Shown here piece after piece: positions 26,059 to 34,062 of a DNA stretch of 35,954 nt; positions within the stretch are counted from its first letter, which is position 1, and every line of letters starts with the position of its first letter. The notes beneath the pieces are model-generated. The model made no database searches and was not told the origin of the DNA. It saw only the letters and a list, made by a program, of their open reading frames with translations. The position numbers and the translations under genes are program-made. The stretch comes from a bacterium (GTDB lineage: Bacteria; UBA9089; JASEGY01), in contig JBFMHI010000015.1 in assembly GCA_040753085.1 (NCBI GenBank), positions 1-35,954 on the forward strand, in the 5' to 3' direction.

Positions 26059-28170
26059 CTATCTAATGACGGGGTGACCCTGATCTCTCCTTCTTAACGC
26101 CCTTACCATAAGCACACTCATTATTATTACCGCCGCTATGATACCCCAACCTGTCATACTTGGGATCAGGGCTGGAGTGCTGTCGCAGACATCACCTGTT
26201 CCATCACCATCCGTGTCTTCCTGCCCTGGATTAGATACCAGTGGACAATTATCTACTCCATCCAACACCCCGTCGTTGTCATCATCTGTATCACAGGCAT
26301 CGCCTATGCCATCGGTATCTGTGTCAGTCTGACCGGGATTAGACACCAGTGGACAATTATCTGCCCCATCCAGGAGGCCGTCGTTGTCATCGTCCGTGTC
26401 GCAGGCGTCTCCTATGCCGTCGGTATCCGTGTCTGTCTGACCCGGATTGGGAGTAGAGGGGCAATTGTCAGCCGTGTCCGGGGCACCGTCACCATCGCTG
26501 TCATATTCGCAGGCATCGCCTATTCCATCACTATCCGTGTCAGTCTGACCAGGATTGGACACCAGTGGACAATTATCTACTCCATCCAATACCCCGTCGT
26601 TGTCATCGTCTGTATCACAGGCATCGCCTATCCCGTCGGTGTCCGTGTCTGTCTGACCCGGATTGGGAATAGAGGGGCAATTGTCAGCCGTGTCCGGGGC
26701 ACCGTCACCATCGCTGTCATATTCGCAGGCATCGCCTATCCCGTCGGTGTCCGTGTCTGTCTGACCCGGGTTGAAGACCAGCGGACAGTTATCTGCCCCG
26801 TCCAACACCCCGTCGTTGTCATCGTCCGTATCACAGGCATCACCTATCCCGTCGGTGTCCGTGTCTGTCTGAGCCGGGTTGAAGACCAGCGGACAATTAT
26901 CTGCCCCATCCAATACCCCGTCGTTGTCATCGTCCGTATCACAGACATCGCCTATCCCGTCGGTATCCGTATCTGTCTGACCCGGGTTGAAGACCAGCGG
27001 ACAATTATCTGCGCCATCTAACACGCCGTCGTTGTCATCGTCCGTATCACAGGCATCGCCTATCCCGTCGGTGTCCGTGTCTGTTTGACCCGGATTGGGA
27101 GTAGAGGGGCAATTATCGGCCGTATCCGGAATGCCGTCACCATCGGTATCCGTCACGCCTTTTTGTTCTTCCGAACCGGCCATCACGGCAAGATGGCCAC
27201 TATTTTCTATTAGACTATACTTGCGGACCTGAATATCGTCCCACTTGGTGCTTGTTCCATAGCCATTCAGGGCTATCCTCCCTGCCGACAAGGCAGAGTC
27301 GCCGATCTCTATCATCCATCCGGCCGGTTCCGAACCGCCTACCGGCCAATACCTTGCTTTCAACTGCGTCCCGACAAGGGCAAGTTTCATTCGGTAATAA
27401 GTTCCCAGAGAAAAAGTCGACCCATCCGGGGCAGATAACTGTGTCATCCCCCCATTCATTACATGCAATTCAAAACCCGGCCCCTCACCATTGTTGTCCA
27501 GATTATTATTAAGCCCTAACAAGTAATAATGAAGCGTATCTGTATACCGGCCCATAAATTCCAGGACAGGATATCCGCCGGTCATTACCCCGGTTGCCTC
27601 TAAAACATAATCCGTCCAGGCGGCATCCCCCGCATAAGTAATGGGTCTCCCTACAGTGCTCGTTTGGACATATTCACCACCAATGACACTCCATGATCCG
27701 AAAATGGGCGTCCATCCGTCAGCATTCCCCTCGTTGAAATCATCAAAAAACATATAAACCTGATTTTTACTGGCGGGCGGGCTACCTGCTCCTGGAAAAC
27801 CATAATAGATATAATAGCTGGTGTCAGAGCTGCTTCCTCCAATAACCACCTGGGTTTTAAACCAGACATCCGTGGCCGTCGTATTGGGGTTAATTAAATC
27901 CCTGTCCAATTCCTGATTAGAAGTCCCATTCCAGTAGACAAGGCGCAGATCATTTCCCGTGGCTAACATTTTACCGGCTGTAACTAAACTGGCTGTATTC
28001 AGACTAACCTTAAGCGAATAACCGGCCTCCAAATTAGAAGAACCATTATTGGTGATAGTTACATTTCGCCTGTAACTATAGTTGGCATTCCACCAGTCAG
28101 CCGCCTTAAGCCAGGTCGGGATCAAAAGGATGGCTAAGGTCAAATACACCAGGACACAGTTTCTTTTCAT
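26059..28170 (-). CDS. Secreted thrombospondin type 3 repeat protein with DUF2341 and IPTL-CTERM-like tail
   Basis: 703 residues. Signal peptide (1-23, hydrophobic [14 protein letters not shown], cut near LKA-AD). Residues about 25-125 look like DUF2341 ([28 protein letters not shown]), and about 140-330 like a concanavalin/LamG-type beta-sandwich ([13 protein letters not shown]). Residues 341-662 are nine units, 36 residues each, of the thrombospondin type 3 kind ([15 protein letters not shown] and relatives), which bind calcium through DxDxDG loops. The C-terminus IPSMTGWG followed by a membrane helix and RALRRR matches the IPTL-CTERM style signal processed by exosortase-like systems. AGGAGG sits 7 bases before the ATG. 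Probable cell-surface structural or adhesive role. No exosortase is in the window. Confidence 0.88.
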   Translation of the reverse strand: MKRNCVLVYLTLAILLIPTWLKAADWWNANYSYRRNVTITNNGSSNLEAGYSLKVSLNTASLVTAGKMLATGNDLRLVYWNGTSNQELDRDLINPNTTATDVWFKTQVVIGGSSSDTSYYIYYGFPGAGSPPASKNQVYMFFDDFNEGNADGWTPIFGSWSVIGGEYVQTSTVGRPITYAGDAAWTDYVLEATGVMTGGYPVLEFMGRYTDTLHYYLLGLNNNLDNNGEGPGFELHVMNGGMTQLSAPDGSTFSLGTYYRMKLALVGTQLKARYWPVGGSEPAGWMIEIGDSALSAGRIALNGYGTSTKWDDIQVRKYSLIENSGHLAVMAGSEEQKGVTDTDGDGIPDTADNCPSTPNPGQTDTDTDGIGDACDTDDDNDGVLDGADNCPLVFNPGQTDTDTDGIGDVCDTDDDNDGVLDGADNCPLVFNPAQTDTDTDGIGDACDTDDDNDGVLDGADNCPLVFNPGQTDTDTDGIGDACEYDSDGDGAPDTADNCPSIPNPGQTDTDTDGIGDACDTDDDNDGVLDGVDNCPLVSNPGQTDTDSDGIGDACEYDSDGDGAPDTADNCPSTPNPGQTDTDTDGIGDACDTDDDNDGLLDGADNCPLVSNPGQTDTDTDGIGDACDTDDDNDGVLDGVDNCPLVSNPGQEDTDGDGTGDVCDSTPALIPSMTGWGIIAAVIIMSVLMVRALRRRDQGHPVIR
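26185..27150 (-). repeat. Nine 108 bp coding tandem units (thrombospondin type 3)
   Basis: The DNA coding residues 341-662 is a tandem array of 108 bp units. Units of the 'DTDDDNDG' kind alternate with 'EYDSDGDG' kind, and several are nearly identical at DNA level, which indicates recent duplication or gene conversion. Copy number is likely to vary between strains and to be error-prone in short-read assembly. Confidence 0.9.
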
Positions 28171-28204
28171 TGGATACCTCCTTTGAGAATTAAGGGTTAG
28201 GTGA

Positions 28205-28288
28205 ATAGACTAAAGGTGGAAGGCTTTTAAGACCGAAGGCTGAGGGCTGAAGTTCAATAGCCTTCAGCCTATCCACCTGAGTAGTTAC
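28205..28288. repeat. Degenerate GGCTGAA-family hairpin with GTAAC-type right end
   Basis: Units GACTAAA, GGTGGAA, GGCTTTT and AGGGCTG lead to GAAGTTCAATAG, then an inverted tail GCCTTCAGCCTATCCACCTGAG and boundary CTGAGTAGTTAC (28277-28288). The same CCTATCCACCTGAG[C/T]AGTTAC end closes the array at 20293-20566. It lies upstream of the surface-protein gene and 230 bases before glgP. The rest of 28171-28517 holds only the promoter at 28424. Confidence 0.75.
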
Positions 28289-28423
28289 GCCTTTTTCTAT
28301 ATCATAATTCAGCGCGCTTGTCAAGCAAATTTGTTCGAGTGCCGCCGTGAAGAATGAATTTTTTCTCTGCCGGATACGCCTGGGAGATTTTCATTTTTTA
28401 CACCCGACCGCTAAACTTTCTAC

Positions 28424-28452
28424 TTGACTTAACCTTTCCGATAGGCTATATT
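28424..28452 (+). promoter_or_regulatory. Probable sigma70-type promoter for the alpha-glucan phosphorylase gene
   Basis: TTGACT (28424-28429), 17 base spacer, TATATT (28447-28452), 65 bases upstream of the ATG. AAAAGGAG follows at about 28503-28510 as ribosome binding site. Confidence 0.65.
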
Positions 28453-28517
28453 ACCAACCAGGGGGCCGAATAGATAAAGTGAGCGGAGACACGTCCTCCC
28501 ATAAAAGGAGATAATAA

Positions 28518-31094
28518 ATGCCCAAGACCATAGAATTACACGTCCAACCCATTATTCCCAAAGAGATTGAACGAATCAGGGAAATTGCTTACAACTTCTG
28601 GTTTTCCTGGAATCCGGAGGCATTATGGCTTTTTTCTTCTCTTGACCGACCCCTTTGGAGAAAGGTGAGACATAATCCGGTTGAATTTCTCAACGAGGTC
28701 AGCCAGCATAAGCTGGAAAAAGCAGGCAGGGATCGCACCTATCTGCTTGAATACAATAAGGTAATGGCCAGCTTTGACCATTACATGTTGCGGCAGAAAA
28801 CCTGGTATGCTCATCGATTTGGCCACCGAGAAAAGGACGAGCTTATTGCCTATTTCGCGGCGGAATATGGGCTACATGAATCACTGGCCATTTATTCCGG
28901 CGGGCTGGGTATTTTGTCGGCGGATCATTGCAAGGCCGCCAGTGACCTGGGTTTGCCCTTTGTGGCCGTAGGCTTGCTTTACCGGCGTGGATATTTTACT
29001 CAAAAGATTGATGGTTATGGGAATCAGATTGCGGAATATATTGATAATGACTTCCATAAGATTCCCATTCAGCGGGTGCTGGACCAGGAAGGAAAACCAT
29101 TAATCGTGGCGGTTGACGTAACCGGCCGGGATGTATATGTAAATGTCTGGGAGGCAAAGATTGGACGAATATCCCTTTATCTGCTTGATACGGATATTGA
29201 GCGAAATAATGAGAAAGACAGGCTTATTACCCATAACCTTTATGGCGGGGACATGGCCACCCGGATCTCTCAGGAGATTATACTGGGTATGGGCGGAGTC
29301 CGTGTCCTGCAGGCCATGGGCCTGAATCCTACTGTATGGCATATAAATGAAGGGCATTCAGTGTTAATGGGGTTTGAACGAATTCGCAGCATGGTGAAAG
29401 AACAGGGCTTAAACTTTTATGAAGCCCTGGAGGTGTTTCGGGCTACGACTGTCTTTACCACGCACACCCCTGTCCCGGCTGGGCATGATGTCTTCCCCTT
29501 GGAGATAAAGGAGTATTATTTCAAACATTACTGGGAGGAGGTCGGTTTAACCCGGGATGAATTTATGGCCCTGGGGCTGGAAGAAAGAAGAGGCACGAAG
29601 CTGTTTAATCTGACGCGGTTGGCCTTTCAGTTGGCTAATTATACCAATGGGGTAAGTCTCCTTCACAGCAAGATAACCAGTAAGATGTGGGAACGGTTGT
29701 GGCCGGGTATACCCATAGATGAGAATCCCATTTTTCATATCACCAATGGCATCCATACCTTCACTTGGATTGCCCCACCTATGGCGGATTTATTCGACCA
29801 GTATCTGGGCCAGGAATGGCGAAGCAACCTTTCAGAAATAGAGTTCTGGGAAAAGGTGAAGGCCATCCCTGATGATATTTACTGGGGAGTGCGTAAGGAG
29901 CTCAAACGCCGGATGATTGAGGTTATTCGGGCTAATCTGAAAAGACAACGGATTCGAAACGGCGCCGCGACTACTGAGATTCGTGAGATAGAAAATATTT
30001 TAGACCCGGATATTCTGACCATTGGATTTGCCCGCCGGTTTGCCACTTACAAGCGGGCCAATCTTCTTTTCAGGGACATGGAGCGATTGAAAAGGATTGT
30101 GACCCATCCTGAACGGCCTGTTCAGATTGTATTCGCGGGGAAGGCGCATCCGGCTGACCAGCCGGCCCAGGATATTATTCGGCAGATATATAATATTTCT
30201 CAACAGAGCGAATTCCGGAGGCTAATAGTTTTGGCAGAGAACTATGATATTAATATTGCCCGGTGTTTAGTCTCCGGGGCGGATGTCTGGTTGAATACCC
30301 CGAGGCGCCCTTATGAAGCTAGTGGAACCAGCGGTCAAAAGGTGGCTATAAATGGCGGCATCAATCTCAGTATACTGGACGGATGGTGGGCTGAAGCGGC
30401 TCAAGATAATAACGGCTGGGTTATTGGAGATGACCGGGAGTATGAGGATGAGGCCAGGCAGGATATGTATGATAGTGATTCCTTATATTCTTTGCTGGAA
30501 GAGGAAATTATTCCCCTGTATTATCAAAGGGAAGAAAAAGGGTATTCTTCGGGCTGGATTAAACGATCAAAAAAATCATTGAGGACGATTGCGCCGGTAT
30601 ACAATACGGATCGAATGGTTAGAGAATATACCCGCAAATGTTATATTAAAGCCTCTGATTCCAGCCGGAAAAGTAGAGCAGACAACTACGCCGTGGCCCG
30701 GGAAATAGCCTCCTGGAAGAAGAAAATTCTTGCCGCCTGGCCGGAGGTCAAGCTGTCTATGGTCGAAGAATGTGATCAGGATTTCTGTTTTGGGGAAGAG
30801 AAACCCATTAAGATATGGGCGAATCTCTCCAACTTACAACCGGAAGATGTCACCATTGAACTCTATATTAAAAAGAATGAGGAAGAAAAACCCCTGCTTG
30901 TCCCATTGAAATATATCGAAAAACCCCTGCTTGTCCCATTGAAATATATCGAAGAACAAGCCAAAGGCAAACATCTCTATCAAGGGATATTTTCTCCTCC
31001 GGATAGTGGACGGTATATGATTTCTGTCCGGGTCATACCATCTCATCCTGAGCTTTTGCATAAGCATGAAACAGGATTATGTAAGTGGCTTTAG
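28518..31094 (+). CDS. glgP: Alpha-glucan (glycogen/maltodextrin) phosphorylase, GT35
   Basis: 858 residues. Releases glucose-1-phosphate from alpha-1,4-glucans. It has the N-terminal DUF3417 region (about 1-120, IREIAYNFWFSWNPEALWLF) of the short bacterial and archaeal phosphorylases. Catalytic parts follow: FAAEYGLHESLAIYSGGLG, HINEGHSVLMGFERI, TTHTPVPAGHDVFP, IGFARRFATYKRANLL, and the PLP lysine motif GTSGQKVAINGGINLSILDG (the family more often has GTSGMK). The C-terminal domain (from about 745) resembles the beta-rich tail of this subfamily and contains an 11-residue tandem duplication (KPLLVPLKYIE twice, from 30888-30953). Good promoter and ribosome binding site. Start unambiguous. Confidence 0.95.
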   Translation: MPKTIELHVQPIIPKEIERIREIAYNFWFSWNPEALWLFSSLDRPLWRKVRHNPVEFLNEVSQHKLEKAGRDRTYLLEYNKVMASFDHYMLRQKTWYAHRFGHREKDELIAYFAAEYGLHESLAIYSGGLGILSADHCKAASDLGLPFVAVGLLYRRGYFTQKIDGYGNQIAEYIDNDFHKIPIQRVLDQEGKPLIVAVDVTGRDVYVNVWEAKIGRISLYLLDTDIERNNEKDRLITHNLYGGDMATRISQEIILGMGGVRVLQAMGLNPTVWHINEGHSVLMGFERIRSMVKEQGLNFYEALEVFRATTVFTTHTPVPAGHDVFPLEIKEYYFKHYWEEVGLTRDEFMALGLEERRGTKLFNLTRLAFQLANYTNGVSLLHSKITSKMWERLWPGIPIDENPIFHITNGIHTFTWIAPPMADLFDQYLGQEWRSNLSEIEFWEKVKAIPDDIYWGVRKELKRRMIEVIRANLKRQRIRNGAATTEIREIENILDPDILTIGFARRFATYKRANLLFRDMERLKRIVTHPERPVQIVFAGKAHPADQPAQDIIRQIYNISQQSEFRRLIVLAENYDINIARCLVSGADVWLNTPRRPYEASGTSGQKVAINGGINLSILDGWWAEAAQDNNGWVIGDDREYEDEARQDMYDSDSLYSLLEEEIIPLYYQREEKGYSSGWIKRSKKSLRTIAPVYNTDRMVREYTRKCYIKASDSSRKSRADNYAVAREIASWKKKILAAWPEVKLSMVEECDQDFCFGEEKPIKIWANLSNLQPEDVTIELYIKKNEEEKPLLVPLKYIEKPLLVPLKYIEEQAKGKHLYQGIFSPPDSGRYMISVRVIPSHPELLHKHETGLCKWL
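30888..30953 (+). repeat. 33 bp in-frame tandem duplication inside glgP
   Basis: Two identical 33 bp units (30888-30920 and 30921-30953) encode KPLLVPLKYIE twice. Complete identity suggests a recent event. It lies in the C-terminal beta domain, away from the active site, so activity may be kept. Confidence 0.95.
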
Positions 31095-31100
31095 TCGGTG

Positions 31101-31832
31101 ATGGTTAAGGAAGAAATGAATCAGTCTTCATGTGCTTACTGTAATGGTACCGAATGGGAGATAGTGGTTGAGAATGGTCTTGAAGTCACCAGAAAATGCC
31201 GCTGTTACAGGGAAAAAAGGCGAACCAGACTCTTACGTGAAGCCAGAATCCCGGAAAGATACCGGCACTGTAATATTGACAACTTCGAGGTTCACCACCC
31301 CAGCCTAGGCCAGGCCAGGGAGATTACGAAAAGATTTGTCCATGAATATCCGGCCATAGATGTGGGCTTGCTTTTTATGGGCAACTGCGGGGTAGGTAAG
31401 ACGCATCTGGCCGTAGGGATTATCCGTTATCTGACTTCTCAGAAAGGCGTCCCCTGTATTTTTTATGATTTCAGAGACCTGCTTAAGGCCATTCAATCTA
31501 CTTATTCTCCTGAATCCGGGGCATCTGAATCAGCCATCCTGGAACCGGTTCTAACCAGAGAGATTTTAGTCCTCGATGAATTGGGCGCAAAAAAGATGAG
31601 CGACTGGGTGCGGGATACCATAACTCACATTATCAATCGAAGATACAACGACAGGAAAATAACTATTATTACCTCTAACATCCTGGATCAACCTAACTCC
31701 GGGGATGAAGGATTAGTAGACCGAATTGGCTATCGTCTGAGGTCAAGGCTCTATGAAATGTGCCGGGTAGTCAATATGGAAGGCCCGGATTTCAGAAAGG
31801 CCGTCAAACAGGCTGGGTTTCAGTTCGCGTAG
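31101..31832 (+). CDS. DnaC/IstB-like AAA+ ATPase (helicase-loader type)
   Basis: About 243 residues. N-terminal cysteine cluster (CAYCNG then KCRCYREKRR) like the zinc-binding region of DnaC/DnaI-type proteins, then an AAA+ core: Walker A GNCGVGKTH, Walker B ILVLDELGAK, sensor-1 ITIITSN, and RLRSRLYEM containing the arginine finger. Such proteins load the replicative helicase or act as transposition partners (IstB). No transposase is beside it, so a replication or loader role is more likely. Start could be GTG 31098, ATG 31101 or ATG 31116. The last has AAGG five bases upstream and begins right before the cysteine motif. The gene follows glgP by 6 bases, an odd functional pairing. Confidence 0.85.
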   Translation: MVKEEMNQSSCAYCNGTEWEIVVENGLEVTRKCRCYREKRRTRLLREARIPERYRHCNIDNFEVHHPSLGQAREITKRFVHEYPAIDVGLLFMGNCGVGKTHLAVGIIRYLTSQKGVPCIFYDFRDLLKAIQSTYSPESGASESAILEPVLTREILVLDELGAKKMSDWVRDTITHIINRRYNDRKITIITSNILDQPNSGDEGLVDRIGYRLRSRLYEMCRVVNMEGPDFRKAVKQAGFQFA

Positions 31833-31844
31833 GTAATAAAAAAG

Positions 31845-32071
31845 GTAACCGTTCAGGGGGTAATGAAAGTTGAGGGGAAATTTATGTAACTATTCAGCTC
31901 TTAAGGCACAAAGATATAAAGATTACCAATAATAGCACACGGATTACACGGATGAGACGGATTGACACGGATAAAAATTTATTAGAAAAAATCCGTGAGA
32001 ATCCGCCAAAATCTGTGTCATCCGTGTGCTATTCTATCATTCTCTTCGTGGCTTTGTGGCTGAACGGTTAC
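31845..32071. repeat. Dyad repeat region with three GTAAC-type boundary words
   Basis: GTAACCGTTCAG (31845-31856) and GTAACTATTCAG (31886-31897) face CTGAACGGTTAC (32060-32071). Between them lie nested inverted segments: CAAAGATATAAAG / GGCTTTGTGG, and CACGGATTACACGGATGAG / ATCCGTGTGCTATT. The outer words and inner dyad pair together, as at 17736-17826. No gene is present in 31833-32124. Confidence 0.8.
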
Positions 32072-32124
32072 TAAAATAGGGAAGGCGCTAAAAGCCCCCT
32101 AAGAAAAAAAAGGAGGGATTGGAA

Positions 32125-32511
32125 ATGGCTGAGGAGATTAAAGAAAAGTTGGGGACAGCCACTATCACTGACGAAGTGGTGGGAGCCATTGCTGGTCTGG
32201 CTGCCTCTGAAGTTCCCGGAGTAGCTGGAATGAGCGAAGGGATAGTTGACGGCATTGCCCGGGTGCTTAGTCGAAGTCAAATCGGCAAGGGAGTAAAAGT
32301 GGAGGTTGGAAAAAAGGAAGCCGCTATTGACCTGGCTATCGTGGCTGACTACGGACCGGTTATCCCGGAGGTAGTCAGAAATATTCAGGCCAAGATCAAA
32401 AACAAAGTAGAAGTTATAACCGGCCTGAAGGTAGTAGAAGTAAATGTCCGGGTGGAGGGGATAAAGATGCCTGAAGAAGAAAAAGCGCCTCCCGCTAAAA
32501 GAGTGGAATAA
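32125..32511 (+). CDS. Asp23/Gls24-family envelope stress protein
   Basis: 128 residues. Family of small alkaline-shock or envelope-associated proteins. Core: GTATITDEVVGAIAGLAASEVPGV, GVKVEVGKKEAAIDLAIVADYG, EVVRNIQAKIKNKVEVITGL and VVEVNVRVEGI, all canonical. Charged, proline-rich C-tail. ATG 32125 has GGAGGG about 9 bases upstream. An in-frame TTG at 32119 is not preferred. Its role in this organism is unknown: in Gram-positives such proteins scaffold at the membrane with an AmaP partner, which is not seen here. Confidence 0.9.
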   Translation: MAEEIKEKLGTATITDEVVGAIAGLAASEVPGVAGMSEGIVDGIARVLSRSQIGKGVKVEVGKKEAAIDLAIVADYGPVIPEVVRNIQAKIKNKVEVITGLKVVEVNVRVEGIKMPEEEKAPPAKRVE

Positions 32512-32515
32512 TTCT

Positions 32516-32599
32516 AAGTCAGAGGACACAGAAGACAGAGGACAGACCATTTCTGACTCCTGACCTCCGACCTCTGACTTCTGACCTCTGACTTCTGAG
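32516..32599. repeat. 12-unit heptamer hairpin (CTGACCT family) abutting the VanZ gene
   Basis: 84 bp in perfect 7 bp phase: five units of one sense (AAGTCAG, AGGACAC, AGAAGAC, AGAGGAC, AGACCAT) and seven of the inverse (TTCTGAC, TCCTGAC, CTCCGAC, CTCTGAC...). The halves pair as a stem. It ends two bases before the VanZ ATG and starts a few bases after the Asp23 stop. Confidence 0.88.
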
Positions 32600-32601
32600 A
32601 A

Positions 32602-33006
32602 ATGATAAGATATTGGCTTCCAGTTTGTTTATGGGCAGGATTCATTTTTTATCTTTCTTCTCTCTCCGAAACGCCGGTTCCCCCTCTTCTGGAGACACCT
32701 GGTTTGGATAAAGCCGCCCACCTAATAGAATACACCATTCTGGCCCTTCTCTTAGCCAGGGCATTAAAGAATTCTGAGTCTAAATGGCTATCTAACCAAT
32801 GGGTGGTGCTGACTATGGTGGGCACTATTCTCTACGGCGTAACTGATGAAATCCATCAATACTTTGTTCCCCTCCGCCAGACAGACCTCTATGACCTCCT
32901 CTTTGACAGCCTGGGGGCCCTGATCGGACAAAGAGGCTGGAGGCGGCTTTCACACTGGAGAGAGGGCCGTAACTGTTTAGCCAAATTGAGTACCGATCAC
33001 CGATGA
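32602..33006 (+). CDS. VanZ-like family membrane protein
   Basis: 134 residues with about four membrane helices. The family pattern is clear: LDKAAHLIEYTILALLLARAL, then GVTDEIHQYFVPLRQTDLYD with LLFDSLGALIG. VanZ-like proteins are widespread and mostly uncharacterised. Some affect teicoplanin tolerance. No vancomycin genes are here. The start lacks a Shine-Dalgarno sequence because the heptamer hairpin occupies that space. The last dozen residues (from GRNCLAKLSTDHR) are encoded by a boundary-word plus heptamer insertion (GTAACTGTTTAG at 32969, CACCGAT units), so the original C-terminus has been replaced. Confidence 0.88.
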   Translation: MIRYWLPVCLWAGFIFYLSSLSETPVPPLLETPGLDKAAHLIEYTILALLLARALKNSESKWLSNQWVVLTMVGTILYGVTDEIHQYFVPLRQTDLYDLLFDSLGALIGQRGWRRLSHWREGRNCLAKLSTDHR

Positions 33007-33011
33007 CCGAT
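32969..33011 (+). repeat. Boundary word and CACCGAT heptamers at the VanZ 3' end
   Basis: GTAACTGTTTAG (32969-32980) is one base from the boundary consensus and is followed by three heptamers TACCGAT, CACCGAT, GACCGAT (32991-33011). It spans the VanZ stop codon and lies 25 bases before miaA. Confidence 0.7.
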
Positions 33012-33036
33012 AACGAGATCTTTAAGTTTTCGCCCT

Positions 33037-34062
33037 ATGTGTTTTCCCCTTATTGTTATTACCGGACCAACCGCCGTCGGCAAGACAGATTTGTCCGTCA
33101 AATTAGCCCTCAAATTAGGGGCGGAGATCATCTCGGCCGATTCCAGGCAGGTCTATTTGGGGATGGATATTGGCACGGCTAAGCCTTCAGTCGAGGCAAG
33201 GCATCTTGTGCCGCATCATCTTATTGACGTGGTCAAACCGGATGAGGAATTTACCGTGGCCGATTTTAAAGCCATGGCTGAGGCCAGGATCGACCGGCTC
33301 CATTCCGGAATGCGGATGGCGGAAGGCGGCAGGGAAAATCCGAAATCCGCAATCTGCAATCCGAAATGGATAAAGCCCCCTCTCCTCGTAGGCGGGACTT
33401 TCCTTTATATCCGATCTATTATAGATGGCCTATTCCCAGGACCGTCGGCCTCTCCTGAAATCCGAAGGAGATTGACCCAAGAAACAGACCAGTTTGGTCC
33501 ACAATACCTTTCTGAAAAGCTTAAGGAAGTCGACCCCACCACCGCCGCTAAGTTAGACCCGGCCGACCTGAGGCGGATCACCAGGGCCCTTGAGGTCTAT
33601 TATCTTACTGGTCAGCCCATTTCTCACCTTCAGACCCAAAAAACCACCAAGCAGAACTATTCGGTGCTGATGATCGCTTTGCTCAGAGAAAGGGATGAAC
33701 TCTTTGCCCGCCTCCAGGTGAGGATAGAACAGATGATTCAAAAGGGGCTGGTAGAAGAGGTGCAGCGGCTATTAGATCAGGGTTTTGGGCCGGAACTTCG
33801 GTCTATGGAGGGGTTGGGATATCGGGAGATAATCGGATACCTGAAAGGAGAATACGGTCTCTCTGAGGCCAAGGCTATTATTTTAAAACGAACTAAGCGG
33901 TTGGCCAGATATCAATTGGGCTGGATAAGAAACGATAAAAGATACCACCTCTTCCACCCGGATCAGGAAGAGGAGATATTTAATCAGATCGAGCACTTTC
34001 TGGGGAGAGTGGAGTGTGGCCAGGTCTCTTCTCTCCATTCTCCACTCTCCACCTTATCTTAG
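33037..34062 (+). CDS. miaA: tRNA dimethylallyltransferase MiaA
   Basis: 341 residues. Adds a dimethylallyl group to A37 of tRNAs that read UNN codons. Visible: P-loop GPTAVGKTDLS (10-20), SADSRQVYLGMDIGTAKP, HHLIDVVKPDEEFTVADF, LLVGGTFLYIRSIIDGL, LRRITRALEVYYLTG, MEGLGYREIIGYL. Two oddities: about 20 extra residues (roughly 89-111) between the ADF helix and LLVGGT come from an in-frame heptamer insertion (33337-33364 and its left flank), and the last residues (GRVECGQVSSLHSPLSTLS) are read from another repeat, overlapping the convergent TPR gene by 9 bases. No clear ribosome binding site. Family length is nearer 300-320. Confidence 0.95.
   Translation: MCFPLIVITGPTAVGKTDLSVKLALKLGAEIISADSRQVYLGMDIGTAKPSVEARHLVPHHLIDVVKPDEEFTVADFKAMAEARIDRLHSGMRMAEGGRENPKSAICNPKWIKPPLLVGGTFLYIRSIIDGLFPGPSASPEIRRRLTQETDQFGPQYLSEKLKEVDPTTAAKLDPADLRRITRALEVYYLTGQPISHLQTQKTTKQNYSVLMIALLRERDELFARLQVRIEQMIQKGLVEEVQRLLDQGFGPELRSMEGLGYREIIGYLKGEYGLSEAKAIILKRTKRLARYQLGWIRNDKRYHLFHPDQEEEIFNQIEHFLGRVECGQVSSLHSPLSTLS
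33337..33364 (+). repeat. Heptamer insertion inside miaA (inverse ATTGCGG family)
   Basis: Four 7 bp units AATCCGA, AATCCGC, AATCTGC, AATCCGA, the complement of the family at 20891-20981. The left flank (GCGGATGGCGGAAGGCGG, about 33313-33330) is the opposite arm, so the whole insertion folds. The reading frame is kept. Confidence 0.8.
34002..34052. repeat. Short TCTCCAC-family hairpin at the miaA/TPR convergent ends
   Basis: GGGGAGAGTGGAGTGTGG (34002-34019) pairs with three heptamers TCTCCAT, TCTCCAC, TCTCCAC (34032-34052). It forms the 3' end of miaA and sits right at the stop of the opposing gene, so it might serve as a two-way transcription pause. Confidence 0.65.

Noticed and set aside
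31101-31832. DnaC-like ATPase as the IstB helper of an IS21-type element
   Set aside because: No IstA transposase or terminal inverted repeats flank it, and the N-terminal cysteine cluster fits DnaC/DnaI-type loaders better.
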